From assembly GCF_001570585.1 (NCBI RefSeq), contig NZ_BBXF01000006.1:124001-188000 (forward strand): 64,000 nt of DNA, read 5' to 3'. How positions within the stretch are numbered: position 1 is the first letter of the stretch; the number at the start of each line of letters is the position of its first letter. The position numbers and the translations under genes were made by a program. Positions 24,586-31,895 of this stretch are shown here, in pieces. A model generated the notes under the pieces. It made no database searches, was not told the origin of the DNA, and was given only the letters and a program-made list of their open reading frames with translations. Origin of the DNA: Herbidospora daliensis. GTDB lineage: Bacteria > Actinomycetota > Actinomycetes > Streptosporangiales > Streptosporangiaceae.

Positions 24586-25518
24586 TCAACGTGCGTCAAG
24601 AGCCCGCAGTTCCCTGAGCGTGCCGACGCCCCCTGGGTCGCCCTCGGTGCTCACGGGAATCAGGGCCACCTCGTCGACCCCCGCGTCGCGATATTCGGCC
24701 AGCCGCTTCTCCGCCGACCGGCCGAGCAGCCCGACCGATTCGAGCAGTTCGTCGGGGATCTCGGCGAGCAGCTCGCGGGGATGCGGGCGGGTGCGGGCGA
24801 ACCGCACCACGTCGCCGAACCCGGCCTCGGTGAACATCTCGCCGTAGCCGGGGGCGGCCAGGTAGCCGACGACACCCCGCCGGAGCTGGTCCATCGCGGC
24901 GGCGTCCCCGGTCGCCGAGGCGGTCACCCAGGCGGCCACCCGCGTGCCGCCCGCCGCCCGGTAGTCGTCGACCAGCCGGGCGGCCGAGGCCGGGGTGATC
25001 AGGTTGAGCACCATGCGGTCGGCTCTGGCGGCGATCTTCACGGCCTGCGGGCCGAACGCGGCGACGGTGACGGTCGAGCGCGGCGGGTCGAGCCGGAGCC
25101 GGTAGCCCGACGAGCGGGCGTGCGCCGACTTCTCCCCGTCGAGCAGGCCGCGCAGCACCTCGGCGTGCTCGGCCAGCGCCCGCGCCGAACCCGCGTGGGG
25201 GCGGCCGTGCCACTTCTCGACCACGAGCGGGCTGGAAGTGCCGATGGCGACGTTCACCGGCCGCTTCACGAGGTCGGCCACCGAGGCCACCCCCATGGCG
25301 ATCATCATCGGGTCGCGGACCGCGACGGCGAAGGGGCCGAGGGTCAAGCTGATGTTCTCGGTGGCCAGGCCGACGGCGGTGGCGAGGGCGAAGGCGTCGT
25401 AGGTGGCCATCTCGCCGATCCACAGTTCGGGATAGCCGAGGTCGTCGGCCGCCCTGGCGGTGAGCAGGGCGTCGGAGGCCGGCCGGTCCTGCCACAGACC
25501 GAGGGAAACGCTGAGCAT
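24586..25518 (-). CDS. LLM-class F420-dependent oxidoreductase
   Basis: 310 residues with the luciferase-like monooxygenase TIM-barrel pattern. N-terminal SLGLWQDRPASDALLTARAADDLGYPELWIGE is typical, as are the segments ISLTLGPFAVAVRDPMMIAMG (cofactor loop) and VTVAAFGPQAVKIAARADRM. F420 rather than FMN use is inferred from the family's dominance in actinobacteria. It lies 28 bp downstream of the carotenoid oxygenase gene on the same strand, so the two form an operon and it may act on the same or a derived substrate. Confidence 0.88.
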   Translation of the reverse strand: MLSVSLGLWQDRPASDALLTARAADDLGYPELWIGEMATYDAFALATAVGLATENISLTLGPFAVAVRDPMMIAMGVASVADLVKRPVNVAIGTSSPLVVEKWHGRPHAGSARALAEHAEVLRGLLDGEKSAHARSSGYRLRLDPPRSTVTVAAFGPQAVKIAARADRMVLNLITPASAARLVDDYRAAGGTRVAAWVTASATGDAAAMDQLRRGVVGYLAAPGYGEMFTEAGFGDVVRFARTRPHPRELLAEIPDELLESVGLLGRSAEKRLAEYRDAGVDEVALIPVSTEGDPGGVGTLRELRALDAR

Positions 25519-25546
25519 GTGGTGCCGTTCTGTTGTTCGTGGACGA

Positions 25547-26974
25547 TCAGGGGAGCTGGTCGGACCGTACCCAGGTGGCGTGGAAGCCGAGCGGTACCCG
25601 CTGCGGCAGCAGCACCCGGGCCACCGGTCCCTTGGTGAGGTCGGCGGCGTCGAAGACCTGGACCTCCGAGCGCTGGTCGCGTTCGTCGGTGACGAAGGTG
25701 ACCAGGTAGCCGTCGTCCTCGCCGGTCGAGCCGTCGCGGGGGGCGAAGGGGGCCTCGCTGCCGTAGCGGTGCTCGCCGAAGTAGTGGGTCTGCTTCGCGC
25801 CGGTCAGGTTGTCGTACTTGACCAGGCCGTCGAAGAGGTTGGTGGGGGCCTGCTTGACGGAGACGTTGTAGGCGTACCGGGACTTGCGGCCGGTCAGCCG
25901 CAGGTCGATCGAGGGGAACTCGGTGTTGTGGTCGCCGTCGACGTACTCCTCGGAGGTGGCGCCCGTGGTCAGGTCGAAGCGGTAGCGGTACATGCGGGCG
26001 TCGAGCTTGAGGTAGCTGATCATGCGGGCCAGCACGCTGCCGCCGCCGCTGGGGGCCGGGCGGCCGACGCGGCAGACGTCCATGACGATCCGGCCGTCCT
26101 CCTCCCACGCGTTGACCACGTGGTAGATGTAGCAGGGCTTGGCCTCGAACCATCTGATCTGGTCGGCCCGGCCGCGCTTGGGGATCACCCCGAACCGCGA
26201 GGGCAGCGAGCGGTCGAAGGTCAGCTTGTAGCGTCCCTGGCGGGCGGCGTCGAGATCCTGGAACAGCGGCAGGTCCATAAGCACCGCGTGGTTCTCGGTG
26301 ATCGCCATGTCGTGGGGGAGCCGGGCGCCCGGCAGGTCGAGGTCGACCAGGTGCTCGACGGCGCCCTGGGGGCCGACCACCCCGTACCGGAGGAACGGGG
26401 GTCTGGGCCCGTAGTCGAACCAGAACAGCTCGCCGGTGCGTTCGTCGACCTTCGGGTGGGCCATCACGTCGCCGGTCAGCGTGTCGAGGAAGGTCTGCGC
26501 GCCCAGCGTCTCGAGCGACAGCGGGTCCATCGTGTACGGAGACCCGCACAGATACCAGGTGGTGAGCAGCCGCCCCTGGTGGAACACGATGTCGGTGTTG
26601 GCGGAGTCCTTCAGATTGAGCCCGCGCACGTTGCCGAACGGGTTGGCCTTGGGGTTCTCCATGACCCCCGTCCACAACGACCGCCCGGCCGCGCTCTCGG
26701 CCTCGAACGCGCGGGTGCGCACCCACCGGTTGCGGTAGCGGGCGGCGCCGTTCTCGAAGTGCACGGCGTGCACCATGCCGTCGCCGTCGAACCAGTGATA
26801 GCGGCCCCGCATGGGGAACCGCGCGTTGGGGCCGTTGCGCAGGTAGACGCCGTTGAGGTCCTTCGGGATCTCGCCGACGACTTTCAGCTGGTCACTGGTG
26901 AGCTCCTCCTGGACGGGCGCGTACACCCCGAGGAGGTATGGGTTGTCTTCGCCTGATTCGTCCAGAACTTTCAT
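25547..26974 (-). CDS. Carotenoid cleavage oxygenase family protein
   Basis: Non-haem iron dioxygenase of 475 residues (family 450-500) that splits a C=C bond in carotenoids, apocarotenoids or stilbenes. The four Fe(II) histidines are recognisable in MAHPKVDERTGE, PHDMAITENHAV, CYIYHVVNAWEE and the C-terminal LGFHATWV. The YLRNGPNARF motif near the N-terminus is the usual family opening. Start ATG 26974 faces the HxlR regulator across 114 bp. Lignostilbene versus carotenoid substrate cannot be decided from sequence alone. Confidence 0.93.
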   Translation of the reverse strand: MKVLDESGEDNPYLLGVYAPVQEELTSDQLKVVGEIPKDLNGVYLRNGPNARFPMRGRYHWFDGDGMVHAVHFENGAARYRNRWVRTRAFEAESAAGRSLWTGVMENPKANPFGNVRGLNLKDSANTDIVFHQGRLLTTWYLCGSPYTMDPLSLETLGAQTFLDTLTGDVMAHPKVDERTGELFWFDYGPRPPFLRYGVVGPQGAVEHLVDLDLPGARLPHDMAITENHAVLMDLPLFQDLDAARQGRYKLTFDRSLPSRFGVIPKRGRADQIRWFEAKPCYIYHVVNAWEEDGRIVMDVCRVGRPAPSGGGSVLARMISYLKLDARMYRYRFDLTTGATSEEYVDGDHNTEFPSIDLRLTGRKSRYAYNVSVKQAPTNLFDGLVKYDNLTGAKQTHYFGEHRYGSEAPFAPRDGSTGEDDGYLVTFVTDERDQRSEVQVFDAADLTKGPVARVLLPQRVPLGFHATWVRSDQLP

Positions 26975-27088
26975 ACAGTGACGCTACGGATAAAGAAGTC
27001 AGCTCGTCAATGTGCCCTTAGAGTGGGATATTCGGGTTCATCCAGTAAGCGCGGGGAAACATGCACAGCACCACCTGTCAGGAATCTC
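26975..27088. promoter_or_regulatory. Carotenoid oxygenase / HxlR divergent promoter region
   Basis: 114 bp between the divergent starts, clearly AT-richer than its surroundings (GATAAAGAAGTCAGC and GGGATATTCGGG). It must hold both promoters and is the obvious binding place of the double-HxlR protein; I see no strong palindrome. AGGAAT ribosome site at 27080-27085 supports the ATG at 27089. Confidence 0.5.
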
Positions 27089-28015
27089 ATGCCTGAGGCC
27101 ACCCTGACGGTCGCACCACCTTCGGCCCCGGCCGAAGAGCGGCTCACCCCGATCGGGCAGGCACTCACGATCCTCGGCGACCGGTGGGTCCTGATGATCC
27201 TCCAGCGGGCCTTCCTCCTCCACGTCCGCACCTTCGCCGGCTGGCGCGACGAATTGGGCATCAGCGAGTCGGTGCTGGCCTCCCGCCTCAAGGAACTCGT
27301 CGCGTGCGGCATCTTCGAGATGGCCGCCTACCGCAACGGCCGGATGCGCTACGAATACCGCCTCACCCAGCGCGGCCTCGACCTCTGGTCGCTGCTGGTC
27401 GCCGTCTACTCGTGGGAACGCGACTGGACCGACCGCGAACTGCCCCCGCTCATCCACGACGTCTGCGGTCACGAGTCGCGGCCGGTGCTCGGCTGCGGCC
27501 ACTGCCTCAACGTGATGACCGCCCGCGGCACCCACACCGTCCGCGGCCCCAACGCCACCTTCGCCAGCGCGCACGCCCCCCGCCAGCACCGCCGCACCGC
27601 GGGCCCCCGCCCCGACTACCTCGGCTACTGCCCCGACGCCATGGAGATCCTGGGCGACCGCTGGTCGACCCACGTGCTGGCCGCCGCCTTCCTCGGCGTG
27701 AAGCGGTTCGGCGACTTCCAGGCCGAGATGGGCATTGCGCCCTCGGTGCTGACCGACCGGCTGCGCCGCTTCGTCGACCTCGGCGTCTTCCGCTCCTGCG
27801 AGTCGGGCTACCGCCTGACCGAACGCGGCCTGGCCTTCTTCGAGGTCTTCGCCTTCCTCGTCGCCTGGGCCCAGCGGGAGCTCCCGACGCCGCCGGGCTC
27901 CACGCTCGACATCACTCACAAGTCCTGCGGCGCCGGGCTCGCTCCCGTGTTGTTGTGCACCGCCTGCGGCGGCGTGCTCGCCCGCCGCGAGGTGCACTTC
28001 GACATCAGTGCCTGA
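27089..28015 (+). CDS. Double HxlR-domain transcriptional regulator with Cys/His knuckles
   Basis: 308 residues. First HxlR winged helix about residues 20-115 (IGQALTILGDRWVLMILQRA to RLTQRGLDLWSLLVAVYSW), second about 180-265 (PDAMEILGDRWSTHVLAAAF to RLTERGLAFFEVFAFLVAW). Each is followed by a cysteine cluster: C126-GHESRPVLG-C136-GH-C139, and C280 with C290-TA-C293. Most HxlR proteins have one domain and dimerise; this is an internal duplication with putative zinc sites. Divergent from the carotenoid oxygenase operon, which it likely controls. The ATG 27089 start avoids an upstream frame lying in the promoter. Confidence 0.88.
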   Translation: MPEATLTVAPPSAPAEERLTPIGQALTILGDRWVLMILQRAFLLHVRTFAGWRDELGISESVLASRLKELVACGIFEMAAYRNGRMRYEYRLTQRGLDLWSLLVAVYSWERDWTDRELPPLIHDVCGHESRPVLGCGHCLNVMTARGTHTVRGPNATFASAHAPRQHRRTAGPRPDYLGYCPDAMEILGDRWSTHVLAAAFLGVKRFGDFQAEMGIAPSVLTDRLRRFVDLGVFRSCESGYRLTERGLAFFEVFAFLVAWAQRELPTPPGSTLDITHKSCGAGLAPVLLCTACGGVLARREVHFDISA

Positions 28016-28457
28016 AGGTCTCCCTGACGCCTTCGGCCATGACGTGCCGTTCGGCCGCGCTGGTCACCGAGTCCAGTGCGGCGTACTCGTATCTCTCCTC
28101 CGCGGTGACGTGGGCGAACACGGTCGCCCTGAGGATCTCCAGATCGCGCGTGAAATCGGGTGAATCGGGATCGAGGGTCCTGATGAGCTCTCTGACGTAC
28201 CCTGCCTCTTTCTTCCGGCTCGCCACGATCTCCGACCCGCCGTTCAGGCGGGCCAGCGCGACGGGATGCACGACGACCTCCTCGGCCTCCTCGTGTACGG
28301 CCAGCAGCCGCACCAGCCTCCCGAAGGTCTCCCTGCGGTCGGCCGGCTGACTGCGCTCCACTTCATCGAACAGATCCCTGATCAGGGCGTGCTGACGGGT
28401 CAGCACGGTGATCACGTCCAGGTCCTGATCCGGCTCGACGGTGGTGCGGCGGTCCAT
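28005..28457 (-). CDS. Hemerythrin HHE-domain protein
   Basis: 150 residues from ATG 28457, chosen because AAAGGAGG lies 6 nt upstream. Four-helix HHE cation-binding pattern: VLTRQHALIRDLFDEV (first His), VHEEAEEVVVHPVA (HxxxE-type ligands), and FAHVTAEERYEYAAL (HxxxE). These should bind a di-iron centre for O2, NO or redox sensing. Its 3' end overlaps the HxlR gene end by 11 nt on the opposite strand. No partner domain. Confidence 0.9.
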   Translation of the reverse strand: MDRRTTVEPDQDLDVITVLTRQHALIRDLFDEVERSQPADRRETFGRLVRLLAVHEEAEEVVVHPVALARLNGGSEIVASRKKEAGYVRELIRTLDPDSPDFTRDLEILRATVFAHVTAEERYEYAALDSVTSAAERHVMAEGVRETFRH

Positions 28458-28575
28458 CCGTGGCCTCCTTTCTGATCTCCTCCGCCTAACCCACACGAAT
28501 CAGCCGAAACTCGTTGACCCTGGAGACGGGGTTGCCTAATGTTCCGGGCACAATCAAAGAGTCCGGGAGTCCGGT

Positions 28576-30195
28576 ATGAGGCTGCACGCGAAAGATGTCG
28601 TCGAGCGTTACACCTCCGCCGGGTGGTGGACTGACGACACCATTGACGGGATGTTGCGGGCTCGCGTTGCCGAACGGCCCGCCGCCCTCGCGGTGGCCGA
28701 CCCCCCGAACAAGCCCGCCCTCATGGCCGGATCCGAGGTCAAGCGGCTGACCTGGGCCGAACTCGACGCCGAGGTCGACCGGGTGGCCGCCGTCCTTCTT
28801 GACCACGGGGTGTCCGCCTCCGACGTGGTGGCCGTCCAGTTGCCGAACTCGGTCGAACTGGCCGTGACCGTGCTGGCCGTGGTGCGCGTCGGGGCCATCG
28901 TGACCCCGTTCCCGGTGCAGTTCCGGCGCTACGAACTGGCCCAGCTGACCCCTCTTGCGTCCGCCTCCGTGTTCGTGACCTCGGCCGACCGGGCGGAGGT
29001 CGTCCACGAGATCGGGGTGGAGACGGTCCTCGAATGGGGCGGCGGCCTCGACACGGCGACCGGCGACGCCGGGAAGCTCGCCGCCCACCTCGCGGCGCTG
29101 GCCGTCGACCCCAACGACTGCGTGACCATCTGCTGGACGTCCGGCACCGAGGCGACCCCCAAGGGCGTGCCGCGGTGCCACTACGACTGGGGCGCGGTCG
29201 GCTGGACCTGCGCCGACGCGGTCGGCCTCGGACCCTCCGACGTGGTTCTGAACCCCTTCCCCATGGTCAACATGGCGGGCATCGGCGGCGTCTTCATGCC
29301 GTGGTTGCGGACGGGGTTCGCGCTCATCCAGCACCACCCCTTCGACCTGCCGGTCTACCTGACGCAGGTCGCGTCGGAGCGGGTGACGTACACTCTTGCG
29401 CCGCCCGCCCTCTTGACGATGTTGCTGCACAAGCCCGAGGTGCTGGGGCAGTTCGACATCTCGTCCCTCACGCGGATCGGGTCGGGGTCGGCGCCGCTGC
29501 CGCCGCCGATGGTGCGCGGGTGGCAGGAGAAGCACGGGATCGCGATCATCAACTTCTTCGGGTCGAACGAGGGGATCGCCCTTCTCTCCGACCCGGAGAC
29601 GATGCCCGACCCGGACGACCGGGCTCGGTACTTCCCCCGGCCGGACGCTCCCGGGACCTCGTGGCCGGGGACGCTGGGCGGGACCTCGGTGAAGCTGTTC
29701 TCGCATGACGGGACCGAGGTCGTCTCCGAGGGGGTGCCCGGGGAGCTGCGGTTGTCCGGGCCCACCGTGTTCGCCGGGTACCTGGCCGGGACCGCCGAGG
29801 CCGACCCCTTCGACGACGACGGGTACCTCATCACGGGGGACGTGTTCGAGCTGGCCCAGGGGCGGTACCTGCGGTACGTCGACCGGGCCAAGGATCTGAT
29901 CATCCGGGGCGGGATGAACATCGCGCCGGCCGAGGTCGAGGCGCTGCTCGCGGGGCATCCCGCCGTGGCCGAGGTGGCCGTGGTGGGGTATCCGGACGCG
30001 GTGCTGGGCGAGAAGGCGTGCGCGATGGTCGTGGTGAAGCCCGACATGTCGGTGACGCTGGAGTCGCTGGTCGAGTTTCTGCGGGACACGGGGGTGGCTT
30101 CCTACAAGCTGCCGGAGCGGCTTGAGGTGGTCGAGGCGCTGCCGCGGAACTCGCTGGGGAAGATCCTCAAGCGGGAGTTGCGCGAGACCCTTTAG
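28576..30195 (+). CDS. Acyl-CoA synthetase (AMP-binding)
   Basis: 539 residues, ATG 28576 after CCGGGAG. Resembles cyclohexanecarboxylate/2,3-dihydroxybenzoate-AMP ligase-like FadDs. Motifs: ICWTSGTEATPKGVPR about residue 189-204 (P-loop with TSGTE rather than TSGTT), NFFGSNEGIALLS about 330, GYLITGDVFEL, YVDRAKDLIIRGGMNIAPAEVE hinge about 432-453, and PRNSLGKILKREL with the catalytic Lys. It stands alone between a hemerythrin and an XRE-cupin gene, overlapping the latter's 3' end by 4 nt. Substrate unknown. Confidence 0.92.
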   Translation: MRLHAKDVVERYTSAGWWTDDTIDGMLRARVAERPAALAVADPPNKPALMAGSEVKRLTWAELDAEVDRVAAVLLDHGVSASDVVAVQLPNSVELAVTVLAVVRVGAIVTPFPVQFRRYELAQLTPLASASVFVTSADRAEVVHEIGVETVLEWGGGLDTATGDAGKLAAHLAALAVDPNDCVTICWTSGTEATPKGVPRCHYDWGAVGWTCADAVGLGPSDVVLNPFPMVNMAGIGGVFMPWLRTGFALIQHHPFDLPVYLTQVASERVTYTLAPPALLTMLLHKPEVLGQFDISSLTRIGSGSAPLPPPMVRGWQEKHGIAIINFFGSNEGIALLSDPETMPDPDDRARYFPRPDAPGTSWPGTLGGTSVKLFSHDGTEVVSEGVPGELRLSGPTVFAGYLAGTAEADPFDDDGYLITGDVFELAQGRYLRYVDRAKDLIIRGGMNIAPAEVEALLAGHPAVAEVAVVGYPDAVLGEKACAMVVVKPDMSVTLESLVEFLRDTGVASYKLPERLEVVEALPRNSLGKILKRELRETL

Positions 30196-30698
30196 GGATA
30201 GCGGATCAGCAGGCTCGCCTGCACGTCCTCCGGGCCCCTCGCCGCGTAGAGGTGAGGGGTGTCCGACGTCCACACCAGATGGTCGCCCGCTCCGCCCGTC
30301 AGCGGTGACGCCTTCGGACCCACCTCCGCCACGCCGCTGAAGATCGTCAGGTGTTCGGTCACCCCCGGCCCGTGCGCGGGGGAGATCTGCGACGTGCCCG
30401 CCTTGATGACCAGCCGGTAGAGCTCGTACGTCACCGTCGCGTCCGTGAACGACTCCAGCAGTCGCCCCTCGACCGCCACGTCAGGCAACACCGCAGGTGA
30501 CGACAGCAGCGCCGTCAGCGGCACCTCCAGCGCAGCCGTCACCTTCCACAACGTCTCCATGGTCGGGTTCCGGGTCCCCGTCTCCAAGCCCGACATCGTC
30601 GCCTTGCCCACCCCGGCCAGCCGCGACAGACCAGACAGCGACATGCCCTTCGCCTCGCGCAGTTCGCGGAGGCGGCGGCCTATCTCTTGGGCGTCCAC
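30192..30698 (-). CDS. XRE-family regulator with C-terminal cupin
   Basis: 168 residues. N-terminal HTH_3 about residues 7-62 (LRELREAKGMSLSGLSRLAGVGKATMSGLE) and a C-terminal cupin fold about 95-165 (SPAHGPGVTEHLTIFSGVAEVG, then GDHLVWTSDTPHLYAA) that probably binds a small ligand. Divergent from a BenE-family transporter gene, the same arrangement as ydcN-ydcO in enterobacteria, so it is likely the local repressor. The operator candidate is at 30726-30743. Confidence 0.93.
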   Translation of the reverse strand: MDAQEIGRRLRELREAKGMSLSGLSRLAGVGKATMSGLETGTRNPTMETLWKVTAALEVPLTALLSSPAVLPDVAVEGRLLESFTDATVTYELYRLVIKAGTSQISPAHGPGVTEHLTIFSGVAEVGPKASPLTGGAGDHLVWTSDTPHLYAARGPEDVQASLLIRYP

Positions 30699-30725
30699 GT
30701 CGGTTATCCTCCCTCACGCCACAAG

Positions 30726-30743
30726 CGTTCCGTTTATGGAACG
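30726..30743. promoter_or_regulatory. Inverted repeat, probable XRE operator
   Basis: CGTTCC-GTTTAT-GGAACG: perfect 6-bp arms with a 6-bp spacer, 27 bp from the regulator start (30698) and 15 bp from the transporter start (30759). Location and symmetry suit an XRE dimer that controls both genes. Confidence 0.7.
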
Positions 30744-30758
30744 ATCGGAGGAACCCCC

Positions 30759-31895
30759 ATGGTCGTCCAGCCCATCGTCGCGGGTGTCGTCACCGCCGTC
30801 GTCGGGTTCGCGAGTTCGTTCGCGATCCTGCTCGGCGGCTTCCAGGCCGTGGGGGCGAGCCCGGCCCAGGCCGCCTCCGGGCTGCTCGCGGCCTGTCTCG
30901 CCGTGGGGGCCGGTTCCATGTGGCTCTCGTTGCGGTACCGGATGCCGATCGTGATCGCCTGGTCCACCCCGGGAGCGGCGCTGCTCGCGTCGACCGGGGC
31001 CGTCGAGGGCGGGTTCGCCACGGCCGTGGGGGCGTTCCTCGTGTCGGCGGCGCTGATCGTCGTCGCGGGGCTGTTCCGGCCGCTCGGGCGGTGGATCGCC
31101 GCGATTCCGCAGCCCATCGCGGCCGCCATGCTCGCGGGGGTGCTGCTCCAGCTGTGCCTGGCGCCGGTGCAGGCCGTCGTGCAGGTGCCGCGGCTGGCCG
31201 TGCCGGTCGTGCTCGTGTGGCTGGTGCTGATGCGGTTCGCGCGGACGTGGGCGGTGCCCGCGGCGCTGGTGGTCGCGATCGTGCTCATCGCCGCTCCGGT
31301 CGACGCCGGGTGGCCGCAGCTCGCCTTCACCGCGCCGCGGTTCACCGTCCAGGGGGTGGTGTCCATCGCGGTTCCCTTGTTCTTGGTGACCATGGCCTCT
31401 CAGAACGTGCCGGGGATGGCCGTCATGGCGGGGTTCGGGTACCGGGTTCCGCTGGCGAGCGCCCTGCGGGTCACCGGGGTCGCCTCGGCTGCCGCCGCGC
31501 CGTTCGGGGGGCACGCGGTCAACCTCGCCGCCATCTCGGCGGCGTTGTCGGCCGGGCCCGACGCCGAGCCCGATCCGGCGCGGCGATGGATCGCCTCGAC
31601 CACCTCGGGGGTGGCGATGATCTGCCTCGGACTGTCGGCGGCGGTCGCCACCTCGTTCGTGGTGCAGTCGCCGCCGATCCTCATCCAGGGCGTCGCCGGG
31701 TTGGCGCTTCTGGGGGCGCTGACCTCGGCCATCAGGAACATCGAGGGGGAGGCGGCCATCATCACCTTCCTGGTGACCGCCTCAGGGATGAGTTTCCTCG
31801 GGGTGGGGGCGGCGTTCTGGGGGCTGGTCGCGGGCGGGGTCGTTCACGTCTTCTTCAGCGCCTCCAGGACGAAGGAGAAGATCTCCGCCTCGTAG
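30759..31895 (+). CDS. BenE-family benzoate/H+ symporter-like transporter
   Basis: 378 residues, ATG 30759 after CGGAGGAA. About 11-12 hydrophobic segments, starting IVAGVVTAVVGFASSFAILLGGF, with the BenE stretches MPIVIAWSTPGAALL (about residue 66-80), ASQNVPGMAVMAGFGY (about 210) and FGGHAVNLAAISAAL (about 248-262). Import of benzoate or a purine/aromatic acid by proton symport is the family role; the actual substrate is not set. The last 52 bp overlap the 3' end of the convergent oligopeptidase gene. Confidence 0.92.
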   Translation: MVVQPIVAGVVTAVVGFASSFAILLGGFQAVGASPAQAASGLLAACLAVGAGSMWLSLRYRMPIVIAWSTPGAALLASTGAVEGGFATAVGAFLVSAALIVVAGLFRPLGRWIAAIPQPIAAAMLAGVLLQLCLAPVQAVVQVPRLAVPVVLVWLVLMRFARTWAVPAALVVAIVLIAAPVDAGWPQLAFTAPRFTVQGVVSIAVPLFLVTMASQNVPGMAVMAGFGYRVPLASALRVTGVASAAAAPFGGHAVNLAAISAALSAGPDAEPDPARRWIASTTSGVAMICLGLSAAVATSFVVQSPPILIQGVAGLALLGALTSAIRNIEGEAAIITFLVTASGMSFLGVGAAFWGLVAGGVVHVFFSASRTKEKISAS

